A stretch of 64,000 nt of DNA, taken from NCBI GenBank assembly GCA_022818135.1, contig JAFMSR010000007.1, positions 31,246,561 to 31,310,560 on the forward strand, written 5' to 3'. The position numbers were made by a program, and so were the translations under genes. Under the pieces are notes generated by a model. The model had not been told where the DNA came from. It saw only the letters and a program-made list of their open reading frames with translations, and searched no databases. The stretch comes from Saxidomus purpurata (lineage: Eukaryota > Mollusca > Bivalvia > Venerida > Veneridae). Shown here piece after piece: positions 24,217 through 36,000 of this stretch (position 1 is the stretch's first letter; every line of letters begins with the position of its first letter).

Positions 24217-24245
24217 CGTTATTATTATTATTATTATTATTATAT
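24158..24245. repeat. (ATT)n microsatellite with retroposon 3' end (plus orientation)
   Basis: TACCTTCGTAAGATAAAGAC is followed by a run of ATT broken once by CGTT. It is the same retroposon terminus as at 18328, in the opposite orientation. Confidence 0.75.
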
Positions 24246-24255
24246 TTGTAATGAA

Positions 24256-25082
24256 CAGGTTCGGTCCAAAGCTAGATTAAACTACCCTTTAAATTTAAGG
24301 GCGTCAGTAGATTTAGCTGCGAGTTTTGCCAAAAAATCATTTAACTTTGTAAGTGCATTTTAATACTTGGAAGTGTGCATTAATTTGAAATGGTAGTTAG
24401 TTTATACACATAATAAGGAGAACATTTACACTGGTTAGTATGGATTTTTGCAGATGGCGTGTTTTTACAGTTAATCATGTAAATTAGTACTTTGTTAATC
24501 TTAATGACAGATGATTACACCAACTCAACATTTATTCTTAATTTAAACAACCATTTAAGAGAAAAGCAGGTAAAAGAAACAAGACATTATGTCATTTTCA
24601 AGCCAAAATTACTTTTGATTACTTACAAAGGGAAGTAAATAACCAGTGTTCTGTGTTGTTATTATTACCTCCCCTTTCAAATGTATATTTTGCTATTTCA
24701 TATTAATTAATGATTTATTATTGGTCTAAGAATTAATTTACTTTTCTTTGTTAGAAAATATTGCAAACCTGAGATATATCTTATGTTACATTCTCTCAAT
24801 ACTGACTTATTAGGCCTACTTAAAATACTTCAAAATAAATTCCATTACACATTCAGTGAGTAACTTATGTATACAAACAACTGATGTGGTGAATGCATTT
24901 TCAACCTGTTTATTCTTTGTTTGAAACACACAAACAATTATCCAGGCATATGATTGTATTGCTCACTCTTGACATACAAGCACACCTGTCACATTCGATG
25001 ATTTTTTGACAAAAGTCGCAGCTAAATCTACTGACGCCCTTAAATTTAAAGGGTAGTTTAATCTAGCTTTGGACCGAACCTG
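24256..25082. mobile_element. Young non-autonomous DNA element with 85-bp TIRs and 5-bp target duplication
   Basis: The left end CAGGTTCGGTCCAAAGCTAG... is matched by its reverse complement at the right end for about 85 bp with two mismatches. It is flanked by the direct repeat ATGAA (24251-24255 and 25083-25087). No transposase is present. The high TIR identity implies recent insertion. The CAGG terminus recalls hAT-like elements, but hAT target duplications are usually 8 bp, so the superfamily is open. Confidence 0.88.
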
Positions 25083-25202
25083 ATGAACCACATATCTCTA
25101 GATTACGCAACTTCTTGAAGCAAAAGACTGCTAGCCCTTCAACACTAAAATAACTTTTATCGAAATGCGCTTAAAAAAACCAAATAAAATTTGTAAATAC
25201 AG

Positions 25203-25702
25203 NNNNNNNNNNNNNNNNNNNNNNNNNNNNNNNNNNNNNNNNNNNNNNNNNNNNNNNNNNNNNNNNNNNNNNNNNNNNNNNNNNNNNNNNNNNNNNNNNN
25301 NNNNNNNNNNNNNNNNNNNNNNNNNNNNNNNNNNNNNNNNNNNNNNNNNNNNNNNNNNNNNNNNNNNNNNNNNNNNNNNNNNNNNNNNNNNNNNNNNNNN
25401 NNNNNNNNNNNNNNNNNNNNNNNNNNNNNNNNNNNNNNNNNNNNNNNNNNNNNNNNNNNNNNNNNNNNNNNNNNNNNNNNNNNNNNNNNNNNNNNNNNNN
25501 NNNNNNNNNNNNNNNNNNNNNNNNNNNNNNNNNNNNNNNNNNNNNNNNNNNNNNNNNNNNNNNNNNNNNNNNNNNNNNNNNNNNNNNNNNNNNNNNNNNN
25601 NNNNNNNNNNNNNNNNNNNNNNNNNNNNNNNNNNNNNNNNNNNNNNNNNNNNNNNNNNNNNNNNNNNNNNNNNNNNNNNNNNNNNNNNNNNNNNNNNNNN
25701 NN
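25203..25702. other. Assembly gap (500 N)
   Basis: Exactly 500 N. The flanks at 25100-25202 and from 25703 have no recognised coding content. Confidence 0.99.
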
Positions 25703-26660
25703 ATGAAACTGTTATGCAGACCGTTATTTTTGGGTTGTAACTTCTCACTCTCTATAACCAGTCAGGGAACTCTGCTCTTTTCGATAGGCTACTGTAAATG
25801 ATAATAAATCTTTCTGTAATGTTCAGTTGAACATTTTAGCTCACAGCACTTTTACTCAATTTTCATTATGAAATGTCAAAAACTTCGTCTTGATTAACTT
25901 TTGAGCAAATTTGGAACTGCACATCATGCGAATAAAAACAATGACACTAGGTCAATTTTAAAGGAATCTTTTTGGACACTCATTTCATACCAGATCATGA
26001 GAAACGGTCAAAATGTTTGTTTTGATCTCTACATGCCCTTTATATGCTTCTACTGGAATATAGTAACTCAGTCTGTGACACTTGTACCTTCGAGGAGAAG
26101 TGAAATATGAAGTCAGTTCAAATTGAAACATCAAGAATTGTAAATTGTGTCATCTAATTGTGTAATATAGAAACACTCTATAATGAACTTAAGAAAGTCC
26201 CACAAAATAGTAATTTGCTATAAGATGAAAAATAGCATCATGTTGCTTAACTCCTGACCAATCACAATCTACATAACATCCCAGAAATAAATACATAACT
26301 ACAAGTATCTTCTCTAGGAAAGCGCGTCTAGCCGTCAACAACTCTCTGTCTGACGTAAAAATTAAAAGCAATGTCAGTTGTATAGAAACGTCGTAACAGT
26401 TTAAAGCTTGAAGAAGTTATCAATATCAGACACCGTATCACACTCCTTTAGCCTAGGGATGAAACATCTTTGTAATCTATTTAGAACATTATTCATCGAA
26501 TCACCACACTGTTCTTGTGGCAAAATGAAAAATGGTTAACCTCTTTCTTCTTGTGTGTTGCAATTATACTTCAGAAAGAAACAGATTTTCAATTGATATG
26601 TATTGTCCGGCAACTTTCCAAAATGTGTTTTCTTGCACATCAGATGGGCATTTCCGATGA
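25703..26660. other. Non-coding stretch
   Basis: I see no gene, RNA gene or repeat terminus that I can support here. Confidence 0.4.
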
Positions 26661-26664
26661 TTGA

Positions 26665-26901
26665 CCACCTCCTTGGCCGAGTGGTTAGAGTCGCTGACTT
26701 GAAATCACTGTAACTTCTCATAGAGTGAGGGTAATGGGTTAGAGCGCTGCCACCGACCATGTCTCTTAATGCAAGAAAGTTGGCAGATATGGATCTAGTA
26801 CTGGTTCTTCCCAGGAGCGATGGTTAGGTGAACTGTCCGCCTGTAAAAAGTATCTAAATGCGTTGAAACGAGCGTTAAACTCATACAACAACATGCAACA
26901 A
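26665..26901 (+). mobile_element. tRNA-Ser-like-headed SINE, family B
   Basis: The head CCACCTCCTTGGCCGAGTGG, followed by TTAGAGTCGCTGACTTGAAA, is tRNA-Ser-like, with a TGA anticodon position and a long variable arm. The body contains CCCAGGAGCGATGGTTAGGT and GAACTGTCCGCCTG, and the element ends in a CAACA-rich tail. It is a plus-strand copy of the elements at 10875 and 28372. Confidence 0.85.
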
Positions 26902-27016
26902 CAATTTCGGATGACTTACCAATGCTGGAAAATAAGTCCCCAGTTTCAGGTAACTCCCATCAATGTTTTGTTACGTAACGTGATTAAATATTGTGACATC
27001 ACTTCCCCAAACAAGG

Positions 27017-27127
27017 CGTATAGGTTATAGGACTATATTACAGGAATAAGCTAATTTATTGCGAGGGAGCGTTCGCGAACCGAAGCAATACATTTGTTTA
27101 TCCCTGTAATATGGACCTTTATACGGC
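27017..27127. repeat. Long imperfect hairpin
   Basis: CGTATAGG..TATATTACAGG..ATAA..TTATTGC on the left is opposed by GCAATA..TTATCCCTGTAATAT..CCTTTATACG on the right. The tip (GCGTTCGCGAACCG) is itself palindromic. A full-length MITE with almost no loop would look like this. Confidence 0.65.
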
Positions 27128-27399
27128 TTACAGTTTGTATTCTGACATCATGACTGGTTAATAAATGTGGCCTCAAGATTCTTAACAATGGCACGCTATT
27201 CCGATTTACAGTTTGTCCTACTTTCTGTTCACTCAAAAAGCAAGTTGTAGTTTCCATATTGACTCATTATCTCCAATATGAAAAAGTAATTATTTCACCT
27301 GTTTTTCCAAGAAGTGGGACTGTGACACCACAGAGCTAAGCTCCACCCAAAATCTCTATATATTTCATTACAAATATTGTCTGTAGCCTGGGACAAACC

Positions 27400-27898
27400 G
27401 TAAGCCAACTTGAATCAAAAGCTACGTCACATGGTCAAATAAAAGTAAATCTTCGTTTACACTCAAGAGGACAAGTGTAATATCCGGTCTCCGTGAATTT
27501 TTATCAGAATGATTGTCCCAATGATTTATAGGTAAGTTTTGAAACTCAGTTACTAGGAGTCAAAAACTAGGTAACTAGAACAAATCAATTTTAAAACCTT
27601 GTTAATACTCTGGAGGTCATATTTAATACCTAATTGTTGAGTTTCTAGGTCATGATTGGACGTGTGTCACCTAGGGTTAAAAATAGCTCACCTGGTCGAC
27701 CTTATAAATACTCTTTTAGGCAAGTTATATACCCAATCATCATGTAAGTTGGTCAGAATGTTTGTCTTGTCTGGGGCAAACAGAATATATGTTTTTATGA
27801 CATGTAGTTTAAGGTTGAATTTCGGTCACATTGGGTCATAAGTAGGTGATGTAATTAGGTGAGCGATATAGAGCCATCTTTGCCCTCTTGTTTAGCAC
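27400..27898. mobile_element. Truncated AACAAGAGGGC-ended element
   Basis: It contains two diverged units of the same blocks as 21243-22345 (CAAAAACTAGGTAAC, AACCTTGTTAATACTC, TGGAGGTCATATTTAATACC, AAGTTGGTCAGAATGTTTGT). It ends GGTGAGCGATATAGAGCCAT then CTTTGCCCTCTTGTTT, the reverse complement of the family's left terminus. Confidence 0.65.
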
Positions 27899-28224
27899 AC
27901 CTGGCAAGATATCATCACTTTATGACTCTACCAATTTTGTTTAAAATGAAGTTAATCCCTCAAAAATGAGGCGCTCAGTGGATTAGAGCTGTTTTCTATA
28001 TACATGTAATTAAAAAAAATCTCTGAAAATTTGATTTTATTTCACGTTAATCATCATCTCACGACACTCTACCAAAGATGCTAAAATGAAGATAGTTCCG
28101 TAACAAGTGTTGGGCTTTTTTCCCTACATAATCTGTATAAACAAATTAAATCTTGAAAATCCGCTGTTAGAATTTTATTTTATTTTAGTGTATGTAGTAG
28201 TCAGAGTATCACATAGTTTTTATA

Positions 28225-28335
28225 CCATTGTTAGATCTTTATACTCTACACAAGTCCTGCTCGTATGAACACAAGTGCAGATGTTCTCTGTTGACTCAGG
28301 CGAGCGATATAAGGCCAGTGGTCCTCTTGTTACAC
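28225..28335. mobile_element. Solo terminus of the AACAAGAGGGC family
   Basis: CAGGCGAGCGATATAAGGCC followed by AGTGGTCCTCTTGTTAC repeats the terminal block of the element ending at 27898, without recognised internal repeats. Confidence 0.5.
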
Positions 28336-28371
28336 TTTGTTGGCAAAGAATTGCAATTATTATTAACTAAC

Positions 28372-28567
28372 AGTCACTGTTTGGGTCCCTGCTACGCTAC
28401 ACTCACCGGTGGGAAGAACAAATACTCCTATCCGCCGTAAGAAACTGCCAACTTTCTCGCATAAAGAGGCATGGTCGATAACAGGGCGCGAGCCGATGGC
28501 CCTCATCCTATGAGAGGTTACAGTGATTTCAAATCAGCGACCCTAACCACTCGACCACGGAGGCGGA
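28372..28567 (-). mobile_element. tRNA-Ser-like-headed SINE, family B
   Basis: On the minus strand it reads CCGCCTCCGTGGTCGAGTGG, then TTAGGGTCGCTGATTTGAAA and TCACTGTAACCTCTCATAGG. These are near-identical head and arm blocks to the copy at 26665. Confidence 0.85.
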
Positions 28568-28849
28568 CAAGATTTTATAAGGTCAAACCTCTATGCCATG
28601 ACAGACCCAGTATCGTTCCCATAATGCTGTTAAATTTGAAGTGATGATCTGAAAGGAGACCTTTTAGAAGGAGATGTCACCCTCCTTATTTGCCACATAT
28701 TAATTCTGCATGCCAATTTAGCGAGATCTGCGGCAAATTCTGCCTAGATAGTTGTTCCTCTTTAAAGGGTAAGCTGAGGTGAACCCTGAATATAGAGGGT
28801 CATACTTGTTATTTTATGTTTTTGTTTATTTGATAATGGGATATTCTTT

Positions 28850-29240
28850 TTTTGTTCTTGAGATTATCTAGGTGTTGCGAGACCGGAGTAGACGAAGCAG
28901 TAGAGGCAAGGATCGTACCCTACCTACCCAACAAGTCACCAAAGGAAGGCAACCACCCCGGCGCCCAACCAATAACCATGTCAATCCTGAAGGGCGGTAC
29001 AACTACATCAATCCACATTTACCGGGGGAATTTGATCAATGATATCTTCATCGGCGTCCTTGACTAAATATATTTAATTGTGACTTATATTAATGAGAAA
29101 TTGATTAATTAATGAAAATATTTGTGGTTCCCACATAATTTGGGAGACGTGTTATGAGCGGAGTGTTATTTCATATACTTGTGACTATTAGACGATCGCG
29201 TTATTGAATTGAACTGAATTGAACTGAATTGAACTTATTA
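28850..29240 (+). mobile_element. Possible 3' end of a non-LTR element with (TTGAACTGAA)n tail
   Basis: The stretch ends in an 11-bp tandem tail, TTGAATTGAACTGAATTGAA and so on (29203-29236). Short repeated 3' tails are typical of CR1/Jockey-type elements. No RT motif remains in it, so the assignment is weak. Confidence 0.35.
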
Positions 29241-29664
29241 TGAAACGAAGGAGTAGAGGCAGGGATAACAACTCACCCACCTTTAACCCAATGATTTTTT
29301 AACCAGATCGTCTCTAATTTTCAATACTACTGATAACATGTTTCTGGAGTTGCCAGAAACATGTTTGTATCTTTTACCTATTATTTATTAACATACACAG
29401 TACATTATGTTCGCATTTGACGCCGAGTGCCCTTTAACAATTATGCATTGGGTATGTGCATTTCGTTATAATCTAATTTTGTACATTGTAGGCCATGATC
29501 CACATCCATTCCATCCGTATCCCCTTCATTCATTCATGTGCTCATGTTCTCTCTCTTTTTTTGTGTGTTTTTTTTTGTTCATTTGCATGCCGATCAGTGG
29601 CTTGCCTAATATTCTTTTCACTCATCTATCACTCACCTATCATTCATTTATCACTCAACACTAC

Positions 29665-32662
29665 CAGGGGCGTAGCTTCCTATAGGCACTGTAGGCACGT
29701 GCCTACACTTTTTACAAAAAATAAGAAAAGCATTTAAATGCCAAATATGTAATGATAATGATTTGGGTAGGGATTATATGGGTCTTACCAATATTGTGAA
29801 CCTGTACAACAGCGAACTACATGTATTTCGTTATTGTAATAATACTTTATTAATAAAATCAATGGTTTTAAGAAATAGTTCGATGAGATGCAGTTGCAAA
29901 AGCAACCGGGAGTAGGACTTCGTTCAATACAAGTTTTTTGAGATCTCGAATTCAATTTGTTAATACCGGTATAAGACACGACCATTCATGATCCCCTGGA
30001 ATTGGCAGTTCTAGTTTTTGCTCTGCTATTGACGAAATTCGTGATGCGAATAGCAAGAATGTGTTTCAATTGAAACATAGTCGGATTGAAATTACACTGA
30101 TTTTCACGATTTATAAAAAACATACAATCATCTAACTACTCTAACATTGTTTGCATGTTCAAATTTTATTTCTTGTTAGATCTATAGTTATAGACCACGA
30201 GAAAAATGTTTTACTTGTAATGCACGTTTCAAACAAGAGTTGTACGCAGCACGTGGTTTTGATGTGCTGCACTTTTTTGACATTCAAGTTATTTCTAAAG
30301 CCTTCAATGTATAACAAAGTTACAGTCTGGAAACGAATAATTATGTGCATAACATTATACAGGATTCCATTACCTTTAAACTCTTAATAGTCAGTACTTA
30401 TGAGCCTTAAAAATATGCTAAAACGGACAAAATTCATATAGAAATGAAATTTTTGTTTTCTGAAAGTTTAATGTCTGTAGCATCCGTAACACAAAAGTCC
30501 CAAAAGTGTCTGCCTGGGAAACTCTACAATCCAAGATGGCTGCCAAAATGATCGCCGTACTGAAAAAAAAAACCATCACACACAAGTGCTTACAAGTATC
30601 GCATTTTCTATTTGTGAATGTATTTAAATGCTGCTAACTATCACTACTGTATCAAAATTTATGGACATATGTCTTGTGATGATATAGTTTCCATTTCTGT
30701 TAGAATATCAGAAATTTGTTTATAGCAAAATAACTATATTTTACTTTATTGCAAAATACTTATTTTCTGTTTCCGTTCTTTAGAATACTTATAGGAAAAA
30801 TGCCTGATAAAGGATATCATATATGTTAAACCAATTCTATATGTTTAAATTCTGATATGCCGGTTTCGGATAGTTCTGAAGCTATTAAAACAACAGAGGT
30901 ATACTGTGCAAGGTGGGTGGCTTATGGTATGTATTAAAATCTCTACTACGAGTATGTTATAGGTGATCTACGCATTTTCTTTAAAAAAGGTAATAAAAAA
31001 ATGCGTGTCAACAGTTGAAACGTGCATTACAATTTCAGTTTGAGGCTTAATATACTTCAAGTGGTCCTCTTTCGAATTAATTTTCCATTGCATGTAATAA
31101 CATGAAGTTACGCTGTATTATGAAATGAAATGTTTATACACTTGACACTATTTTAGGACTTGGATGTAAAGATCTGGCATTCAAGGCGTGATGATACTTT
31201 ATTAATTCTCTGTAACTTGAAACTTTTTTATATTTTGCCGTTTATCTGCGTAAGATATGTTTATTTTAGCCATTTTGGTCCTGTCAAATGTTTTGAGTAA
31301 TGATGGATCGGCCATTCCCGGGTAAAGATGAAACTGTGCATATTGTGCTACTTTAGGACGATGTTGTTAGTGAAAGTACGCTGTATACAAATTTAATTCA
31401 TATCCGGATTAATTATCATAATAACCACATTCGTCTGCAATTTGGCAAATCTTTCTATTTGCGAATGCATGATATTGTATCAGTAAGATATCCTGGTACG
31501 CAAATTTGAATTATATTCGCACGATTAATTGCTTTTAGTCAAAAATTTCTCACCAGCTTATAGTTTGTGAAATGTATAGAGAACATCATACTTGCACGAC
31601 TCACTGAGGTTGATTAACTATTGCCAAACATTTTCAATTACGTAAAATTGCGACTTCACGATGTTTTTTGGTTAATGTTAGTCTGATAACGAAGATATCA
31701 TCCGTAGCTTAATGAGTGGCTTTTGAACAGTCAGTCAAGATTTAATCAACTTGAAGGCAAACATTCAATTCAATTCATTTATTTAGTCGACTCAAAGTTG
31801 GCTTGAAATTCATTGATGCACGCATACGGACGTGTATAGTTCAACCAGACTTTTAAATACACGTGTAAGAATCTTAGGGCCCATAAGATGTTTCCACTTT
31901 GAACGTTTTGGATCCATTTCACATCCTGCGTCACAATTCTCACGAGACATTTTCTGGGCTTCGCTGAAAACGTCTCAAAAGCTCTTTGGAAAGATTCAGC
32001 CTACTCAATTGTTTGTCTGGCATTATCATTAACAGAATATATCTTGCTAAAAGTTTGTTCATGTAAAAGACATCAGAAAAAATGAGCTGGAGGGACTATA
32101 GTAGTAGCAATATGCTATTTTATCATCCATTGCCATATGAATTCAGCAGCCTATTTCTTTACAGCTGAATATGGAGGAAACTTATCACTAGGTGCATTGT
32201 TCAGGCCTCCATGGATTTTCTTTGGCGACACTCCTTTCATATGCAGATACATGTACCCCACCCCCACACCCCTCTCCCCAACTGTCGCACATGTACACAG
32301 TAACAGTAATGATAGTGACTTAAAACTTTTAGCCTGCGGAAATGCAAAAGTGTGCAAGGCAATGGACGTTTTATGCATTCCCCTATAAGATTTCTAAATA
32401 AAGAACGAAACTTTTTAAATCTAATTGTTTTTTTTTTTGGATAAGTGCTTGTGTTTTATGAGGGCATGAGTTTAAAGATTACTTATTTTCAGTGTGGCCA
32501 AATTCATAAACTTAGTGTCTTTGTTTTCCACTAAAATATACCCCAGGATACGTCACAATGTAGCTGCGGCGAAGTGGGATTAAAATTTTTTCAGGGGAGC
32601 ATCCCGAACCCCCCTAAAAAAGTAAGTGCCTACTCTTCCATATTTTTCAAGCTACGCCCCTG
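29665..32662. mobile_element. 3-kb DNA transposon remnant with hAT-like CAGGGGCG termini
   Basis: The terminus CAGGGGCGTAGCTT at 29665-29678 is exactly matched by its reverse complement at 32649-32662. Both ends are flanked by ACTAC (29660-29664 and 32663-32667). Subterminal similarity continues (GTGCCTAC inside the left end; GTAGGCAC on the complement of the right end). No intact transposase is visible in the 3 kb between, so it is non-autonomous or long dead. Confidence 0.75.
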
Positions 32663-32869
32663 ACTACCTATCATCCATGTACAGTATCGCACATGTACAC
32701 AGATCTGTTCCCATTGTGGTATAATCCAGGAGTATCCAGGCAATGTTTTATTCTATACCTGTTTGTTTTTGTTTGATTTCATTACCGCTTTATTATATAA
32801 AACCGTAACTTAATGGTTTATTTTTTTAAAAAGAGAAGCTTTTCAGGCCTGTGTAAAAAACGATCGCTT

Positions 32870-33110
32870 ATTTGTATTTAAGGGGTTTATCGTTGGTACC
32901 GGATAATCCATATGACCAAGGTCCCCAGAAAAGTTTTTTTTAATCTTGGGTTTCGTGGGAGTGCAAGGTGCAGAAATCGTCACATTACTGACACACCCCC
33001 TGGTCCTTTAACATCCCCGGTGTACAGCACCGTTACATCGGACCTTGGTTTTAGGTCTCATCCGAAAGACCATTAGCTATGTTAGAGGAAGACCGGGGGA
33101 TTAAACTTGC
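32870..33110 (+). repeat. Dispersed non-coding repeat fragment
   Basis: It holds GTACAGCACCGTTACATCGG, ACCTTGG and GTCTCATCCGAAAGACCATT. I associate these blocks with a short interspersed repeat of marine invertebrates. Boundaries are unclear. Confidence 0.35.
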
Positions 33111-33139
33111 AATATCAAAATTAAAATTTAACGGCAAAA

Positions 33140-33470
33140 CCTGAGAATAATGCTGTAGAAGAATTCTTGGGTATGTACTTTGTTCAAACTCTATCTTGGC
33201 ACACCCACATAGAATACTTGACAGAAAGATCTTTAATGTTCTAAAAGCAATCCTGGGTAAAGAAAAGGAACAAAACTTTTTTTTTTTCAAGGGGTACCAG
33301 CCTCATATTCTTAGCAACATCAATCACGGCAGTATTGTCTATGCAACAACCAGTGACACGAACCTTAAAAAATAACAGATCATACAAAATAAAGCTTTTA
33401 AAAGTTACAACTGGCTGTTTTCAGTGCACCTCAATAGCACCTTTCCATATAGAAACAGAAATAGCAGAGG
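33140..33470 (+). pseudogene. Non-LTR reverse transcriptase C-terminal relic
   Basis: Shifting frames give LGMYFVQTLSWHTHIEYLTE, then a KAILGKE segment, NHGSIVYATTSDTNLKK, KLLKVTTGCF and TSIAPFHIETEIAE. This is the canonical order of the thumb region of Jockey/CR1-like RTs. Frameshifts and stops disable it. A SINE is inserted immediately after the ETEIAE block. Confidence 0.82.
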
Positions 33471-33474
33471 TTAA

Positions 33475-33620
33475 GGAGTCGGCCGCTCATCCCGGAGGTT
33501 GCGGGTTCGAGCCCCACTGGGGTCACTGGTTTTTCCAGGAAACGAGCTCGCGAGTGACTCGATAAGCTACAAGCTTTCTTCACAATCGATCTTAAATAAA
33601 TGAGTATAAACTAATTAATG
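33475..33620 (+). mobile_element. SINE, family A-like variant
   Basis: It reads GGCCGCTCATCCCGGAGGTT then GCGGGTTCGAGCCCCACTGG (B box), CGAGCTCGCGAGTGACTCGA, TAAGCTACAAGCTTTCTTCA, ending AAATGAGTATAAACTA. It matches the copy at 12890-13060. Confidence 0.82.
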
Positions 33621-34039
33621 CAAAGCATGCACAACTATTGGACAAGAAACATCCAGTAAGGTGATTCACTTCCGAAAAAGTTATAGAGGTACCGGTATGT
33701 ATATACGAACAAAATGCTCACGAAATTTAAAGCATTGAAGTACCAGCATAAACAGAAGGTCCAAAAGTTAATAACATAATTCAATCTACGAGATTTAAAT
33801 ATACAACCACCACCATACGATTTACTCACTCATATAGCACCTTTATACATTGATTTTGGTCTGGTGGGGAAAATAAAAACAAATGAAAGCAGACGGAAAA
33901 AAATAGCGAATAGGTTCATTGACTCAGACAGCGTTTAGACCGGATAAAATTATAACAAACAAATAAATTAAGACGGAACAATTTTAATGTAAAAAACAGG
34001 CGACTCGCAAAACCGGAAGTGAAACTTAATTCATACTAT

Positions 34040-34240
34040 TTTTTAAATTTTCGATTGCGAAAGAAGTTCTTACAACTTATATTAATCGCTCTCGAGACTA
34101 ATTCCAGAATCAACCATGTAGATGAAATTATTTGTGTCTTGCCTAAGGACACTACCGACGACATGGCTTTGATAGGGATCGAAACCGGGACCTTTCGACT
34201 CTGAAGCGAACGCGCTACCACTGCGCTAACACGGCTCCAC
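34040..34240 (-). mobile_element. tRNA-headed SINE, family A
   Basis: This is the reverse complement of the 10363 element: TCGATAGGG..CGAAACCGGGACC B-box region, CGCGCTACCACTGCGCTAAC head, CCTAAGGACACTACCG body and CTCTCGAGACTAATTCCAGA 3' part. Confidence 0.82.
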
Positions 34241-34369
34241 AATCTTAATTCGATAGTCAGACTATCGCAAAGAAAAACGGCATTGCAATAAAACAAAAAG
34301 CATCAACACGGCTATTACAATACAAGGCCAGTGACTTAATACTTCATTAAAACTAGGTAGGCCTGCATT

Positions 34370-34535
34370 AAAAGCAGAAATGTTAAGATCCGGAAAGAAC
34401 TGCGAAGTCTGTCATATTCCGGAATCATTTGAACACGTTTTCTTTAAATGCCAACTGTGCATTGATTTCGCCCTCGTGAATTATTCCGCCAGGCACATCA
34501 CCTCCGGGGAATGCTTCAATTAAGATAAAGCACTC
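34370..34535 (+). pseudogene. Non-LTR element C-terminal zinc-knuckle fragment
   Basis: The frame reads NCEVCHIPESFEHVFFKCQL, a C-x2-C...H...C signature. This is seen at the C-terminus of many non-LTR ORF2 proteins. It is flanked by stops. Confidence 0.5.
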
Positions 34536-34569
34536 CAGCCATAGATCATTTCTTAAAACTCAAATGATA

Positions 34570-35095
34570 ATCTTACAATGACCCAACGCTTGGATATGTA
34601 TTCCCGTTCAACATTACCTTCTTCCCTTAAACTGTGGAATGAACTCAACATAGAAATAAGAGAATCTCCTTCTCTTTCAATTTTTATAGGAAAACTCAAA
34701 ACACTATTTAAATTCAAAACTGTTTCTTGCTACTATCTATCAGGTAAAAGATATTTTGCAGTACATCATGCCCGAATAAGAAATAACTGCAGGAATTTAT
34801 ATGCTGACTTGTTCTGCAATCATCTATGAGATTCACCTGTTTGCTAATGCGGACATGGTGTAGAAAATGCAGAACATTACTTTTTTAAATGTTTTACATA
34901 GAAAAACAGCTAAAGCATTTATTGAACATATTATTTGAATGGTGAAGGCATCGTGGTGTAGGGGCGGAGCGTCGGACCCCAGTAACTTAAAAACGGACCC
35001 ATATAGTACTATCTATATTTAAGGATCATCTTCAATGGAAACTCACGTAAGTAATATCAGCTTCTGTTATTCTATTCTGTTCTGTACTCATTTTA
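34570..35095 (+). pseudogene. Non-LTR element C-terminus and 3' tail
   Basis: The frame at 34578-34829 gives STLPSSLKLWNELNIEIRES and then HHARIRNNCRNLYADLF. After a stop it continues DSPVC-CGHGVENAEHYFFKC. This is the standard C-terminal block (WN.L...ir, ...aRlR...c, ...C.CG..E...Hyff.C) of a common invertebrate non-LTR family. The unit ends in a TTCTGTTATTCTATTCTGTT tail, as at 47366. Confidence 0.78.
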
Positions 35096-35271
35096 ATAAA
35101 ATTACACACAATGACAGTGTGATACATTTTCGCTCAAATTTGGCGGACGTCTGAAACAGGTGTTGACACATCCCTTTCGCACTACATTGGTACATACCTC
35201 GTGCATTTAGCGGTGCAAACCCTCGCATTAGAGTAATTTTCTAACAGAATGCTTTTCTTTTACCAGGGGCC

Positions 35272-35516
35272 ACATTCCAGTAGCACCCTAAGTCAAATCT
35301 TAAATTTTTCCTTAAAATTAACAATTTCATTAAGAAGATAACATAAAAAGGATAATGTTCATTGCAGCATGTTGAGCAATTATTAAATCTTCCATGACCA
35401 TTTTCTAAAATGATGATGAAAATGCACACGATCGCTTTTGGGAGAATTATAATAATTACAAATTTTGGACTAAAGTTAAAATACTTAAGAAAACACTTAA
35501 GATGCTACTGGAATAC
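35272..35516. mobile_element. MITE, about 245 bp
   Basis: ATTCCAGTAGCACCCTAAGT at the left is opposed by ACTTAAGATGCTACTGGAAT at the right. The interior is A/T-rich and non-coding. Its right end coincides with the truncation of the transposase relic next to it. Confidence 0.7.
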
Positions 35517-36000
35517 GATGTAAAAGTAGGTTCTGAATGGACGATCAGCGATGTCTTTCACAAATAAACCTACTTTCAGCCTAAGTACGACCATGTAGAA
35601 GTCGTCTTTCAATGACAGTTTTTCTCTTTTTACCTGGTTTACCTCCCTGTGTCTGATACTGTTTATTGCCTGTGTGTTCATTCTGTCCTCTCCAGTACTG
35701 AAGACGGGCGGCCTTATTTTGAAGGTATACACACAGTGCATTAAAAACACCATAATTTTGAAAACCAGTATAAAAAGACATAGCATCTTTATCATCTTTA
35801 TTTTTTCAATACTGAATCTGTTCCCTTCAAAGTATTCAATTAATTCTTGAAGTTCTGACATTTTTTATTTCGCCTTCCTTCTCAAGATCTTGCTCCAATT
35901 TAACAATTTGAGATCTTAAAGTTTCATTAAAGCTGAAGTCACTACAAGCAATGTCAACTTTACAAGAGTTGTAACAATGTTCATCTGCATGATGACTTGG
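35505..36000 (-). pseudogene. Harbinger-type (IS4EU/ISL2EU-like) transposase relic, N-terminal part
   Basis: One minus-strand frame gives SFYTGFQNYGVFNALCVYLQ and LQYWRG. The neighbouring frame continues LSLKDDFYMVVLRLKVGLFV. Together they match the helix-turn-helix region before the DDE domain of this transposase group. A Leu-rich segment (ETLRSQIVKLEQDLEKEGE) precedes it. At least one frameshift separates the two parts, and the catalytic domain is missing, cut off at the MITE. Confidence 0.6.

Noticed and set aside
29407..29737. Overlapping plus-strand frames rich in His/Phe/Cys
   Set aside because: They read through a C/T-rich stretch and the terminus of the transposon at 29665; no coding features.
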